Assembly: GCF_000006405.1 (NCBI RefSeq)
Contig: NW_003201162.1
Span: 7,331 to 71,330, forward strand
Source: Perkinsus marinus ATCC 50983
Lineage: Eukaryota > Perkinsozoa > Perkinsida > Perkinsidae
Direction of reading: 5' to 3'
DNA length: 64,000 nt
In this document: positions 1 through 8,889 of the stretch, piece after piece
How positions within the stretch are numbered: position 1 is the first letter of the stretch
Layout: every line of letters begins with the position of its first letter
The notes under the pieces: generated by a model
What the model saw: the letters and a program-made list of their open reading frames with translations, nothing else
Databases searched by the model: none
What the model was told of the DNA's origin: nothing
Made by a program: the position numbers and the translations under genes

Positions 1-11
1 AGTGTTACATC

Positions 12-1880
12 ATGGCGACACCTTCCGAACTTCGTGTGAACGAGCCCACCGACGGCGATATCCATCAGGCAGCAGGAGAGTGTGACGAAGCACGGGGCCA
101 AGTGCTGGAACAATTTAGACCATCATTCATAGAGTCGGCTGGAGCATTCAATACTCCTAATTCATTAGCCAGTGAATTGAAGAAGGCGAGGATCTATAAG
201 GGCCGAGTTCGTGGCCAGTTGGGGCGCCTTGAAGAACAAGCTGGTAACATCATAATCAACAACGAGGAGGACGAGGCGCTGGTTGCTCAGCTAGGCGAAC
301 AAGAAGAACAGCTTCGAAGGGTGCTTGACGAAGCTGGTGCCTACGTCGTCGCGCTCGAAATGAGGTATGACGAGATTAATGAACAAAATTCTCGCCGGAT
401 GGCGGGCTCTCGCGTGTTCAATTCGGCCGGGTCAATTAGATCCAGTTATCTGCAGTCGAACATTGATGCTGAAGAGGATTACCGACCATTACCTCGGGAT
501 CGAGTTAGTCCCAGAGCATCGTTATCAGAGAGTCAACGACGTCAGCATGCCCAGCCATTGCTCTCGAGACGCCCCGAGACTGTAAACGGGATGCCGATCT
601 CGGATCACCGTGGGGTCCAAAGTTTTCATCTGACCCGACCACTAGTTAGATCAAGAGCAAATGAGAATGATCCACTTCCTGTCATACCTCCCAGTCGTCC
701 TGCAGTTGTGACCGGCCTTCCCGATCTCGGACCAGAGGATTCTGCTTCCGCGATCCAGAGGCCGTTCTACCATCATCGAATGCTCCCGCAGAGTTATGCT
801 GAGAATCCACGTAAACAGCAATTAGTAGGGCCTGCCTTATCGGCTCAGCCCTTTTGCGATGCTGGTACCATCGGGAAATTGAGTATTGGTAATTTGAAAG
901 ATATATTTCGCGTTACCGCCCATATTAAGAGAGTCGAGTCTATCCTTGCGGAAGCAAATGCAGGAAGGTTCATTGATGGACAATTCCTACCGCACGGTCA
1001 TCTATCTAATGCTTGCAAGGAAAAACTCGTTGGTACTCTCAAAGATATTCCCAAGTGCCACGAAGAAGCTGATAAGGCTTGTGATATTGATGGTTCTACA
1101 TGGTTCACGGTCACAAAAGCACTGAAGGATCAGTTCGCTAGGCGAACAGTTCTCACGGACGAGTTGGATATCCGTTTGAAAAAGCTCAAGTTCTCATCAG
1201 CCAAGCAGGTTGACACTTTTGTCAAGGAGGCCACTTCTATTGCGGACCTCTATCGAGTTGTCTATCCCGATGATCGTGCTCAAGAACTTCATCTCGTCAG
1301 AAAGGTTGTATCATGTTTGCCTAAGGACGTAGCTATAGGCGTCATTAGGCGGTGTAAGAAGGCCGGACGTGGTGATTCAGAGCAAGATTGGGAGACTTGT
1401 GTGCCTTTCTACTCTCCTACCGGTAGAACCAGAGAAACTGTCGTCGAGTTCATTCGGGCCGAGTGCAGACTATCCGAGGAATTCGGTAGTCTTCTCAGTC
1501 TAAGGCCTGATGGTCGTGATGGTGGGCAGGACTCAGTGCGTGCCATTCACTCGAACGATGGTCGGGCTGGCAAAGATAAGGGCCAGGTTGACCGAGGAGA
1601 GTCGTTGCCGAATTTCGTTTCACGATTCTCGATAGTATACGGCATCACCGGCCGTGGGTGTAGAAATGAGAGTCATCTTCGGTCCTTGGTGGGCGCTGAT
1701 GGGATGATTCCGAGATTTAATAAGCAGGGCATGAAGTACTTCTTCGTCGGATACAAAGACAAGGAAACCGGCTCTGCGAAGGTGAACGCACTTCCTAAAG
1801 ACCAATTCCGGTCTTGGGAGTTCCAGTTCAAGGAGAAACCGAAGCAGGAGGCGCCACTGCCTCCCAAGTCGGGAAACTAA
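12..1880 (+). CDS. gag: Gag-like ORF of the retrotransposon
   Basis: ORF of 622 residues whose frame is also open upstream to the window edge, so the ATG at 12 may not be the true start. The first third is charged and helix-rich (E/Q/R-rich, likely coiled coil, residues about 50-125). The middle is Ser/Arg/Pro-rich. Residues about 290-480 form a compact helical domain as expected of a capsid. I see no CCHC zinc knuckle. The ORF ends in TAA at 1878-1880, immediately after a GGGAAAC heptamer placed correctly for -1 slippage into the protease-RT frame. The role (virus-like particle formation) is inferred from position and general character, not from a recognised sequence motif. Confidence 0.7.
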   Translation: MATPSELRVNEPTDGDIHQAAGECDEARGQVLEQFRPSFIESAGAFNTPNSLASELKKARIYKGRVRGQLGRLEEQAGNIIINNEEDEALVAQLGEQEEQLRRVLDEAGAYVVALEMRYDEINEQNSRRMAGSRVFNSAGSIRSSYLQSNIDAEEDYRPLPRDRVSPRASLSESQRRQHAQPLLSRRPETVNGMPISDHRGVQSFHLTRPLVRSRANENDPLPVIPPSRPAVVTGLPDLGPEDSASAIQRPFYHHRMLPQSYAENPRKQQLVGPALSAQPFCDAGTIGKLSIGNLKDIFRVTAHIKRVESILAEANAGRFIDGQFLPHGHLSNACKEKLVGTLKDIPKCHEEADKACDIDGSTWFTVTKALKDQFARRTVLTDELDIRLKKLKFSSAKQVDTFVKEATSIADLYRVVYPDDRAQELHLVRKVVSCLPKDVAIGVIRRCKKAGRGDSEQDWETCVPFYSPTGRTRETVVEFIRAECRLSEEFGSLLSLRPDGRDGGQDSVRAIHSNDGRAGKDKGQVDRGESLPNFVSRFSIVYGITGRGCRNESHLRSLVGADGMIPRFNKQGMKYFFVGYKDKETGSAKVNALPKDQFRSWEFQFKEKPKQEAPLPPKSGN

Positions 1881-3901
1881 TTGAGGTGAATGATGGGGGC
1901 GAATCCTTGCAGGTAGCTATTCCCCCCGGACGCCCGATTGAGGCAACCTGCTGTATATCAAATTCTGTATCTGATGGTGTTACTACTGCCAATGGTGTAC
2001 TGATTGCAGATGACCAGATAAGGGCATTGAGTAACCCACATCTCCCTAATGAGATTCATCTCAGTGCTTCTCTGAAGCATCTGGGGCCTGACTCATCATC
2101 TGTTTTCCCCGCTGTTTGTATTGTTGATACTGCAGCCGATGGTTCCTATCTTTTGGTGCGAGGCTTAGCTGATTGTGCAGACTTGTCACTTGATAGCACC
2201 GCTCCATTATCTATATCCTTGGCTGATGGCACAGTCACAAGTGTCCGCCACAGCCTATCGTGTGCTATAGCCGTCTTCACGTCGGATGGTTCAGAACTAG
2301 CTTGTGATTATCAGAGATGTAATCTGAGGGTTCTTGTATGTTCATCAAGCTCATTCGAGGGGCACTATAAAATCCTCGCGGGGCGCGAGCTCATTGATCA
2401 ATGGGGGTTGGTTCTCTATGGTGTTCGTCGCGGGTTCATCAATGGTAAGTCTGTCTACCAGAATGATGTTGTTGGCGACGAGTTGCATTGCCCCGACGAC
2501 GTTGTTCTACGACTCCTCGAGTCGGGCGGTTCGGTCGATGACATGCTTTGCCACCTCACCTCATCTTCTGGTATTGACGCTTCTCCAGAGTCATCTGTTG
2601 ATATCAGCGGGATTTTGGTCCCTAAGCTGACGGAAGAGGAGAGTGCATGCGTCGACAGGTTATTGAGTTCTATCGTGAACGAAGGGTGGGCGCCTCTCCC
2701 CCGCACAAATCAGGCCTATCATAGCCGTGTGCGGAAGCTACTGCCGTGTGAGTTCGTGGATCTTCCTGGTGTGCAGACCCATGTCTGCGAAATTCGTGTT
2801 CCCGAACCACGGACATCGACTGGTCGTGAGAGTTCATATGCACGATCATTATATCTTCGTCTATCAGAGGAGCTCAAGCGAGAGTACTCGAGGTTGGTCT
2901 CCGAATATCTAGCTTCCAACTGGTGGGTTCCCGTTGCTCGTGAAGCGGTTGATTTACAACGGCAGGGTCAATCACGTGCAGCCGCCCAGGTATTTCTCAT
3001 TCCCCCAAATGAGGCCCGTCGGAAAGCCAGATTGGTGGTAGATTTCAGAGGACTGAATCGTACTCTGCCTTTGGCGGGTAACGATCAGCCTCCGATCTCC
3101 TTTATCATTGGTGCCTTGAGAGCTGAGTCTCGAGAGTGTATCACTCTAGCGGACGCTCGCTCCGCATTCTATAAGTGTAGACTATCAAACACTACGTTAC
3201 TATTGGAGACGGGTGACAACCTTGATGTGTTATTCCAGAGCATTAGAATGTGCTTCGGGGTGGTTTTCGGACCTTCCGGACTTAGTGGCAGCTTGGGTCG
3301 CATTGGTGGTTTTGTGAGAGCGTGCGGTCTCCCAGTTGCTTTACTCTGTCTAGTGCTCTTGTTTATATTTGTTGATGATCTGTGTGTGTCTGGACCCACC
3401 AGAGCCACCATCATCCAGTTTAAGCTGTTGCTGTCGACCCTTGTGAAAGCGGGATTCGATGCACAGCTTAAGAAAGTGTTCGTCTTGTGTGCCGACCGAT
3501 GTCGAGACGAGCTTGAAGGATGCCTACGAGAGGCTGGTCTAGATTTAGAGATCGCCAAAGAAGGCACCCTTCTAGGTGTTAAACTGAGTTTCCAAGGGGA
3601 GCACCTGCTCCTCAGCTGCGATCGATCGCGACGTATCGCCCAAGTAGTCACATTCTTGACGAACCTTCGCAGAAGGGAGGTCACTACGAAACGTTGTTGC
3701 TTCAAGTGCTCGGGTTGTCTAGCCTTTGATCCAGCACAGCAACACGTTTGGGCACGTGTATGTGCAGATGGACTTCGAGCGTTGGTTGGTAAGGTCTATG
3801 CCAAGGTTGAGTGGTCAATGACCACTGGTCATCATCTATTGATCTGCGTGCGCTCAATGGTGATGCTAGGTCTGCTCTTGATTGCATACTTCACTGGATG
3901 A
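1814..3901 (+). CDS. pol: Protease and reverse transcriptase ORF
   Basis: Frame -1 relative to gag and overlapping it. In translation it is probably entered by slippage at 1871-1877, so the ATG at 1814 need not be used. Counting from that ATG, an aspartic protease site VDTAAD lies at residues 104-109, followed by a KILAGREL motif near 187. The RT follows: LVVDFRGLN near 407, LADARSAFY at 445-453 with the first catalytic Asp, a CFGVVFGPS segment near 480 and the FVDD box at 519-522. The connection domain has a TKRCC...FDPA stretch like the 'TKR...DP' of BEL/Pao elements. The last 25 or so residues before the stop at 3899-3901 look like out-of-frame translation; the true sequence continues in the next frame from about 3811. 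Confidence 0.8.
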   Translation: MGVPVQGETEAGGATASQVGKLIEVNDGGESLQVAIPPGRPIEATCCISNSVSDGVTTANGVLIADDQIRALSNPHLPNEIHLSASLKHLGPDSSSVFPAVCIVDTAADGSYLLVRGLADCADLSLDSTAPLSISLADGTVTSVRHSLSCAIAVFTSDGSELACDYQRCNLRVLVCSSSSFEGHYKILAGRELIDQWGLVLYGVRRGFINGKSVYQNDVVGDELHCPDDVVLRLLESGGSVDDMLCHLTSSSGIDASPESSVDISGILVPKLTEEESACVDRLLSSIVNEGWAPLPRTNQAYHSRVRKLLPCEFVDLPGVQTHVCEIRVPEPRTSTGRESSYARSLYLRLSEELKREYSRLVSEYLASNWWVPVAREAVDLQRQGQSRAAAQVFLIPPNEARRKARLVVDFRGLNRTLPLAGNDQPPISFIIGALRAESRECITLADARSAFYKCRLSNTTLLLETGDNLDVLFQSIRMCFGVVFGPSGLSGSLGRIGGFVRACGLPVALLCLVLLFIFVDDLCVSGPTRATIIQFKLLLSTLVKAGFDAQLKKVFVLCADRCRDELEGCLREAGLDLEIAKEGTLLGVKLSFQGEHLLLSCDRSRRIAQVVTFLTNLRRREVTTKRCCFKCSGCLAFDPAQQHVWARVCADGLRALVGKVYAKVEWSMTTGHHLLICVRSMVMLGLLLIAYFTG
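1871..1927 (+). promoter_or_regulatory. Candidate -1 ribosomal frameshift site (GGGAAAC) plus hairpin
   Basis: The heptamer GGGAAAC occupies 1871-1877, read in the gag frame as G GGA AAC with TAA next. This is the X XXY YYZ pattern in the correct phase; slipping back one base leads directly into the protease-RT frame. Downstream, 1895-1904 (GGGGGCGAAT) can pair with 1919-1927 (ATTCCCCCC), giving a GC-rich hairpin with a 14-base loop. The 17-base spacer is longer than in classic sites, so the stimulator may differ. Confidence 0.65.
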
Positions 3902-6603
3902 ATGAACTATGCTCGGAGACCTGCGATCATTCATCCCCGGTTCGCTTTGACGATCGTTCGAGCTTAGAGTTAGAGGCTGTTTGTGATGCGTCAAACAGTG
4001 GAGGCGGGTACGTGATACGCACTACAGATGGTACTGTCATTCTCTCAAGTGCAATTAGATGGCGCAGAGGAGAACGTTTATGGCATAGTAATAGAAGGGA
4101 GCTTTGCATGTTGTTGCGAATGCTCCAAGATCTGGGTGATTTCTTACAATTCCGTCAGAAGAGTACTTGCGGATTGGCCAAGAAGCCATCGGTCACAGTG
4201 CTGTGTGATAACAAATCTTGTGTCCTTTGGTCAAGAAACTGTGATAGTCCCGAGATAGTTGAAGCGTCTCGAGCGGTTGAACGTAGGGCCATTGCTCGTC
4301 TGCTGAGCGGACTTCATGCTGAGTTGGGCGTGCTGAGATCTCTGTGCTCTTTGACCATATCTCACTTAGCTGGTAACCAGAATCAATTAGCTGACTCATT
4401 GTCAAGGGCTTACGATAGGGTGACTCCTAATGGTAAAAGCCTAGCTGACTGTTTGGTTGGTGTTGGTGATATTGCTGAGGATGTTCCAAGAGATCCTACA
4501 CGGAGTGGTATAGGTTGGTCCAAGCCTGAGTCTAAAGATCCTCTAGGCCCTGACTGGGAGCCAGATGCCGAGGATGTGGTGGTCAGTGATGAGGCTCTCT
4601 GTGCTCTGGACTTGGCTCACGTAGTTCCTGACGAACCTCTTCGTTACCCCTTTAGTTTGGCAGCTGAAGGCCTGTGGAGAGGAGCGTCAACCCTAGACAC
4701 AGTATCGTTGCTCGATTGTGACACTGATACGATCCTTCGAGTACGCGACGTGCCATCTGATGTTGCTGAGCCTATCGTCGAGAGGTTCGCCCGTCACTGC
4801 TATGAGATTTCACAACTAGCTCGGTTGATTTGGGCTGCTCGGAATGTTCTGTCTCTCCTCCGATGCCATGCTCGAAAGAGTGAGTTCGAGGAGCTATATT
4901 TCGACCGTGAACAATGTAATCAGTTGGCAGCTCGTTGCGTGCAGCAGAGGAGTGCTAAGTACGGTGAGGCCGTGGAGAATAGTAAAAGTCCTGTTCTCCG
5001 TCCATGTGGTCCTGTTTTTCGCTGTTCTGTCCGTGGAGTTCCGGAAGTTTCATATCTGGCATTCCGTACCGGCTCCGCAGCAGGTTCGGTGTCATTTTGT
5101 CCTGTCATTCCTAAGGATACTCCGACAACATTCTTGAGGACCCTTATCATCCGTACTGCTCATCGTGAGACGAGGCATGGAAGCATTCCTGCTTCCGCTG
5201 CATTGATCACTGACTTTCACCTGCCATCTATTAATCAAGATGTGAGGAAGCTGGCCAAGGGCTGTTTCGTCTGCCAGATTGTTCGTGCCCGTCGTGTATG
5301 GACGGAGCCTCCGAGTGTTGGCAAGGGTCATGCTCTGCGGTTACAGTTCCATCAGCCTTACTATCGGGTTGGTATTGATTATTTCTCTCTGGGTGATCGC
5401 CGTAAGATCGTCAGTATTACATGTTTGTTCTCCGGACACTGTACGTGGTATAGAGTTCCGGCAGGCAAAGATGGAGAGCGTGAGACGATTGACGCGACTG
5501 TTGCAGTCCTCAGAAGAGCCCAACTCGAGAGGGGCGGAGTAAGGGAGCTCGTGTGTGATATGGCTTCTTATTTCGCTAGTGGTAAGTTCAAGGATCGCGT
5601 TGAGGAGTTGCTCGGTGCCACAGTTGAGCCGCTGAGTGCTCGCAGTCCCTTTGAAGGCGGAAGATTCGAAAAGCTCCATGATCTTGGAGCGAGAAAGATG
5701 CGAGTGTTGCTGCGCGGTTCTGGAGGCAAGGCGAGTATCCTCACTGATTTTGAACTGGATAATCTGTTATTGGAAGTGTGTTTTCTATTGAACACGCGTC
5801 CGACACTCTGGTACAGTTATGATGCCGAGAGTGGGAAGCAAAGTATCACACCAGATTTATTGTGCTTTGGATACACCAGAGTTTGTGGCAGGCAGTTCGG
5901 ATTTATATCTAGAGAAGAGCCGATCCGACCAGCTCATGATGTGACGAAGATTCGACGTGAGTTTATCGCATACCATTGGCGTGCATTGAAGGAGCGTTCG
6001 CTCGGTGCTGTGAAGTCTAAGTGTCCGGCCAGTCAACACGCTAAAGATCTCCGAGTTGGCTCCGCGGTTCTTGTATACGCTCCCAATCGTAAGCTTGGGT
6101 ATCCATGGAAGATTGGGCATGTGCTGTCATTTCGAGGAGACCATACTGTTGATGTTATCTATCCTGGGAAGGCACAGCGAATTGTTACTGAGAACATCTT
6201 CAATCTTGTGGTCGTGGAACATGACAAGTCTGGGGATGCACTAGACAACCCGGAAGATCCTATGTTCGACTGTGAACGAGAGTGTCATATGTCCCCAAGT
6301 TTAGTTGGTATGCCGCTTTGGATTCTTCTGAAGGTTAGAGGGCAACGTAAGAAGGCTTGGTATGCTGCGACTGTCATTAAAGTTTTCAAGAGCGGTCATG
6401 TCGAAGTGGATTGGCATGACGGAGTCTCAGTCCGGGAGCGACTTTGGCTTGATAGTGAAGATTGGCAGTTGCGAGAATATACCGATGAAGATCTACAAAG
6501 AGTCGAAGGTGAGAAGCGCAGGTCGGCGGACGGTTCTGAGAAGCAGTTCCGCCGAGAGGGGCGGGATGAGGATTGTGTTAATGGGCGAGCGAGCATAAAT
6601 TAA
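3811..6603 (+). CDS. pol: RNase H and integrase ORF
   Basis: Third frame, again -1 from the preceding one. RNase H comes first: EAVCDASNSG (Asp), the RREL segment (Glu), VLCDNKSC (Asp) and LAGNQNQLADSLSR (Asp). The integrase begins with an HHCC zinc finger (H...RH...GCFVCQ, near 5160-5280), then the core with VGIDYF (Asp), LVCDMASYF (Asp) and SPFEGGRFEK (Glu). The tail carries NTRPTLW, TPDLLCFGY and a basic DNA-binding segment with PWKIGHV. The long C-terminus is hydrophilic and ends at 6603. The ORF has no ATG at its left end and must be reached by frameshift or by repair of a 1-base indel. Its integrity suggests recent activity. Confidence 0.8.
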   Translation: MVNDHWSSSIDLRALNGDARSALDCILHWMNELCSETCDHSSPVRFDDRSSLELEAVCDASNSGGGYVIRTTDGTVILSSAIRWRRGERLWHSNRRELCMLLRMLQDLGDFLQFRQKSTCGLAKKPSVTVLCDNKSCVLWSRNCDSPEIVEASRAVERRAIARLLSGLHAELGVLRSLCSLTISHLAGNQNQLADSLSRAYDRVTPNGKSLADCLVGVGDIAEDVPRDPTRSGIGWSKPESKDPLGPDWEPDAEDVVVSDEALCALDLAHVVPDEPLRYPFSLAAEGLWRGASTLDTVSLLDCDTDTILRVRDVPSDVAEPIVERFARHCYEISQLARLIWAARNVLSLLRCHARKSEFEELYFDREQCNQLAARCVQQRSAKYGEAVENSKSPVLRPCGPVFRCSVRGVPEVSYLAFRTGSAAGSVSFCPVIPKDTPTTFLRTLIIRTAHRETRHGSIPASAALITDFHLPSINQDVRKLAKGCFVCQIVRARRVWTEPPSVGKGHALRLQFHQPYYRVGIDYFSLGDRRKIVSITCLFSGHCTWYRVPAGKDGERETIDATVAVLRRAQLERGGVRELVCDMASYFASGKFKDRVEELLGATVEPLSARSPFEGGRFEKLHDLGARKMRVLLRGSGGKASILTDFELDNLLLEVCFLLNTRPTLWYSYDAESGKQSITPDLLCFGYTRVCGRQFGFISREEPIRPAHDVTKIRREFIAYHWRALKERSLGAVKSKCPASQHAKDLRVGSAVLVYAPNRKLGYPWKIGHVLSFRGDHTVDVIYPGKAQRIVTENIFNLVVVEHDKSGDALDNPEDPMFDCERECHMSPSLVGMPLWILLKVRGQRKKAWYAATVIKVFKSGHVEVDWHDGVSVRERLWLDSEDWQLREYTDEDLQRVEGEKRRSADGSEKQFRREGRDEDCVNGRASIN

Positions 6604-6730
6604 GATATCATTGATGATTCGTTGTCGTTCATAGTTAGAGCACTGCGACTCATGGCCCATGCACGACTGCCCCCTTGTTAGTTAGAGTTTATTTGCGCCA
6701 ACTGGCTCATTGGGTTCAAGTGTTACATCA
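6604..6730 (+). other. 3' non-coding end / probable 3' LTR of the retrotransposon
   Basis: Between the integrase stop and the inferred element end lie about 127 non-coding bases ending in gtgttacatca. This should be all or part of the 3' LTR. I cannot mark its 5' boundary because the matching 5' LTR lies outside the window. Confidence 0.45.
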
Positions 6731-8223
6731 TAAGCACGATGTGACTTTAAATTATTTTTCTCGACTTTTTTCCAAATTTTGGTTTTTGTTCAAATTGACG
6801 AACAACTTTTCAAGATTCCAGTGAGCTTTCAAGAACTTGCTTAGTTCTTACTTGACATCTTGCTTAGTCTCATACTAAAGGTTCGTCTTCTGGTTAGCGG
6901 AAGCACAACAGTACTGTAGCGTGAGTGAAATGTCGCGTAAGGAGGGGTGCTCCCGATAGAGACATGTTACACAATTGAAATGCGCGCGCCCGGTCAACGG
7001 TTTTCGAGTGCTGCAAAGCCGAAACCGAAAGTGAAATAACCTCGATTTAGGCCATAAGGGTCTACAACGTGGATTGGGTACGGCAGTGAGGCTGAGCTCA
7101 ACCACGAGAGTTGAGAGGATTTCTCGGCGGGCCAGAAAAAAAATTTTCTCTTTAATTTATTCCCTTGAGTATGGCGATGCCTTCATACTGATCCCACCAA
7201 CATTGGAGGACCGGACAGGTATGTCCGGCTTCCATCCCAGGTGAACCCTTCGCGCAGCTACGTGGGGGTCACAAGATCAATTGAAGGCATTGGTAGCACC
7301 TAATCTGGTCGGACCGTGTGTGGCCCAAACAGTTTGGGTCATTACGGTTAAAAAACCCACCGGGCCGACCGACCACGTTGCTACCTCCCGCAACCCCGTA
7401 TTCGATGGGATTTCACTATTTAAAGGCTGAGGGACCCGTGAAACGTACTTGGAGTTTTTTAAGTTTGTTAGGTTAGGTTTATAATCTCAAGATTGGCTAA
7501 TCTTGAGAAGTTAGTGAAAGAGGCCCTTCATGTCGCATAATCCAACTCATATTCGATGACATGAATCAGTACGATACCATGTTTCGGCTGTTGCACTTGA
7601 TGGGGTTTTCCTGTCATCCTGAGCGTTTTATGAACCGAGTGCGCCGGAGGGCGTCGAAGATTACATTTCGTCCGCGATACTTTGCTCGTCGCCTAGTGGC
7701 GAGAAAGAGTGGCGGAGGTTCCCCATGCTTCGGTTCAACACGTTCTATACAACGAATGGATTATCAAAGTTGCCAGCATGACATTCTTGAATACAACGTT
7801 CTTATATCCATGCTGGTTGCGTAAGTTCCTCGACCGTCGTAGAATCATGCTATCACCAGCCTATGCAAGCTTTCCTGTGGTTGATGACAGCTGGAGGCCC
7901 TGAGGTTGAAGGGGTCCTCGTCCAATTACCACGTGCTTGATCACTGCAAGTGTTGATAGTCGACTATCATATGAAAATCATTCGGTAATCCCCCTTCTGG
8001 CTATATGGAAGTTACTATCGCCTTTGTTCATCAATAACCCGTGATGGTCTATTGTGAAGTACGACAGTAGGCGTACGAGCGATGATCACACACACCACAG
8101 GCTAACGCTAGCACGGAGTAATAGAGCCGGATCAGGATAGCTCATATGTCTCCAGTGGAGACTCTCCACTCGGGCATTGCTCTTGGATGGAATCGCACCA
8201 TTCTAAAGTGCCGTATGTCAGTG
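6731..8223 (+). repeat. Dispersed repeat, copy 1 (with insertion)
   Basis: Aligns by eye with 14993-15818. Shared blocks are about 6731-6892 with 14993-15164, 7420-7960 with 15170-15735, and 8160-8223 with 15748-15818. Copy 1 carries about 530 extra bases (6893-7420) and about 190 extra near 7970-8155. Small ORFs inside both copies share sequence only because the DNA is repeated. Copy 1 starts at the retrotransposon end and stops at the LicD fragment. Confidence 0.75.
6893..7420. other. Insertion inside repeat copy 1, hairpin-rich, non-coding
   Basis: Absent from copy 2. It contains compact perfect or near-perfect hairpins, for example ccggac/gtccgg at about 7213-7228 and cccaaac/gtttggg at about 7323-7337. 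No coding signal or recognised RNA family was seen; it could be a small mobile element or a structured RNA. Confidence 0.4.
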
Positions 8224-8721
8224 TGAGGCGGAGCTATTTTGCGGGTCGACCTCGTCCAAGCGTGGCCCTTCACAGACCTCGCGTGCCCGTTCATATACCC
8301 TTAAAGGCTCCACAGGAGCGTCTGCCAGAGCCCTCTGGAAAAAGTCACCATTACGATAATAAGACATATTCAACCCGCCACCTGTTCTGGGGCACTCGAT
8401 AATTTTGAGATCTGCTGCTCCAATATTTACGACCTGTTCATGCGCCATAGATGGAGTTGTTCTAAATCGATGAGGGTGAGCTTGGTCGAGATTGACTCTC
8501 AAACGAGGCTTCTCGGCTCGGAAGGACTTCAATAGATAGACAGGTACGATTGAAATAAAAGTCAACGATAGTATCCAAAATAAACGGCGGCGGTGGCACT
8601 TAGATGGGACCTTGTGCTCATCGACCCCTGCATTTCTGCCGGATGACATGCGCACCGCATTAGAATCGTAATTTAGAGGAGGCAGCGGATGCCCCTTGGA
8701 TGTTGAAGAAGTTTCCACCAT
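8218..8721 (-). pseudogene. Truncated copy of the LicD/fukutin-like gene
   Basis: The 167-residue frame matches the first 160 or so residues of the protein at 11684-12883: the RRRLFWIL...SIVPVYLL membrane anchor, then EQVVNIGAADLKIIECPRTG and VYERAREVCEGPRLDEVDPQ. It breaks off just after SSASH, upstream of the catalytic LicD motif, where repeat copy 1 begins. Homology also continues upstream of the start to about 8880 (compare about 13015), so genomic DNA was duplicated, not a cDNA. Without the catalytic domain it cannot be a working transferase, although an anchored N-terminal product is not excluded. Confidence 0.8.
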
Positions 8722-8889
8722 TGAAAAAGAAGTAACTGAAGACGCTGCCTCTGCTCAGCGCACGGAGTTAATCCCTGGTCGAAACCCGGCCAGTTACACG
8801 GCTCATGATACCCCGTCACCTACGACGGCACACTATCGCGCAACCCCACAAGGTTTGTGCGGTCCTCAGGAACGCTCCAACTGCTACTG

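Larger units (their letters stand above)
1..6730 (+). mobile_element. LTR retrotransposon, nearly complete, three-frame gag-pol
   Basis: The order gag, protease, reverse transcriptase, RNase H, integrase is that of BEL/Pao and Ty3 elements. The integrase and its tail (zinc finger, D-D-E, then a segment with NTRP and a TPDLLCFGY-like motif) look most like BEL/Pao to me. The three coding frames are each shifted by -1. The 13 bases at 1-13 (agtgttacatcat) recur at 6720-6732, as expected if both LTRs end ...tgttacatca; the rest of the 5' LTR lies outside the window. The right boundary is supported by a related repeat at 14993 onward, which begins with taagca exactly where the element ends. All polymerase and integrase catalytic residues are visible, so the copy looks young. 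Family assignment is moderate; the boundary rests on one comparison. Confidence 0.8.

Noticed and set aside
3780-3901. A second slippery heptamer for ORF2 to ORF3
   Set aside because: I looked for X XXY YYZ in phase across the overlap and found none.
7561-7824. 87-residue ORF with a homologue at 15339-15587
   Set aside because: Similarity comes from the underlying DNA repeat; the copies end differently and no domain is seen.
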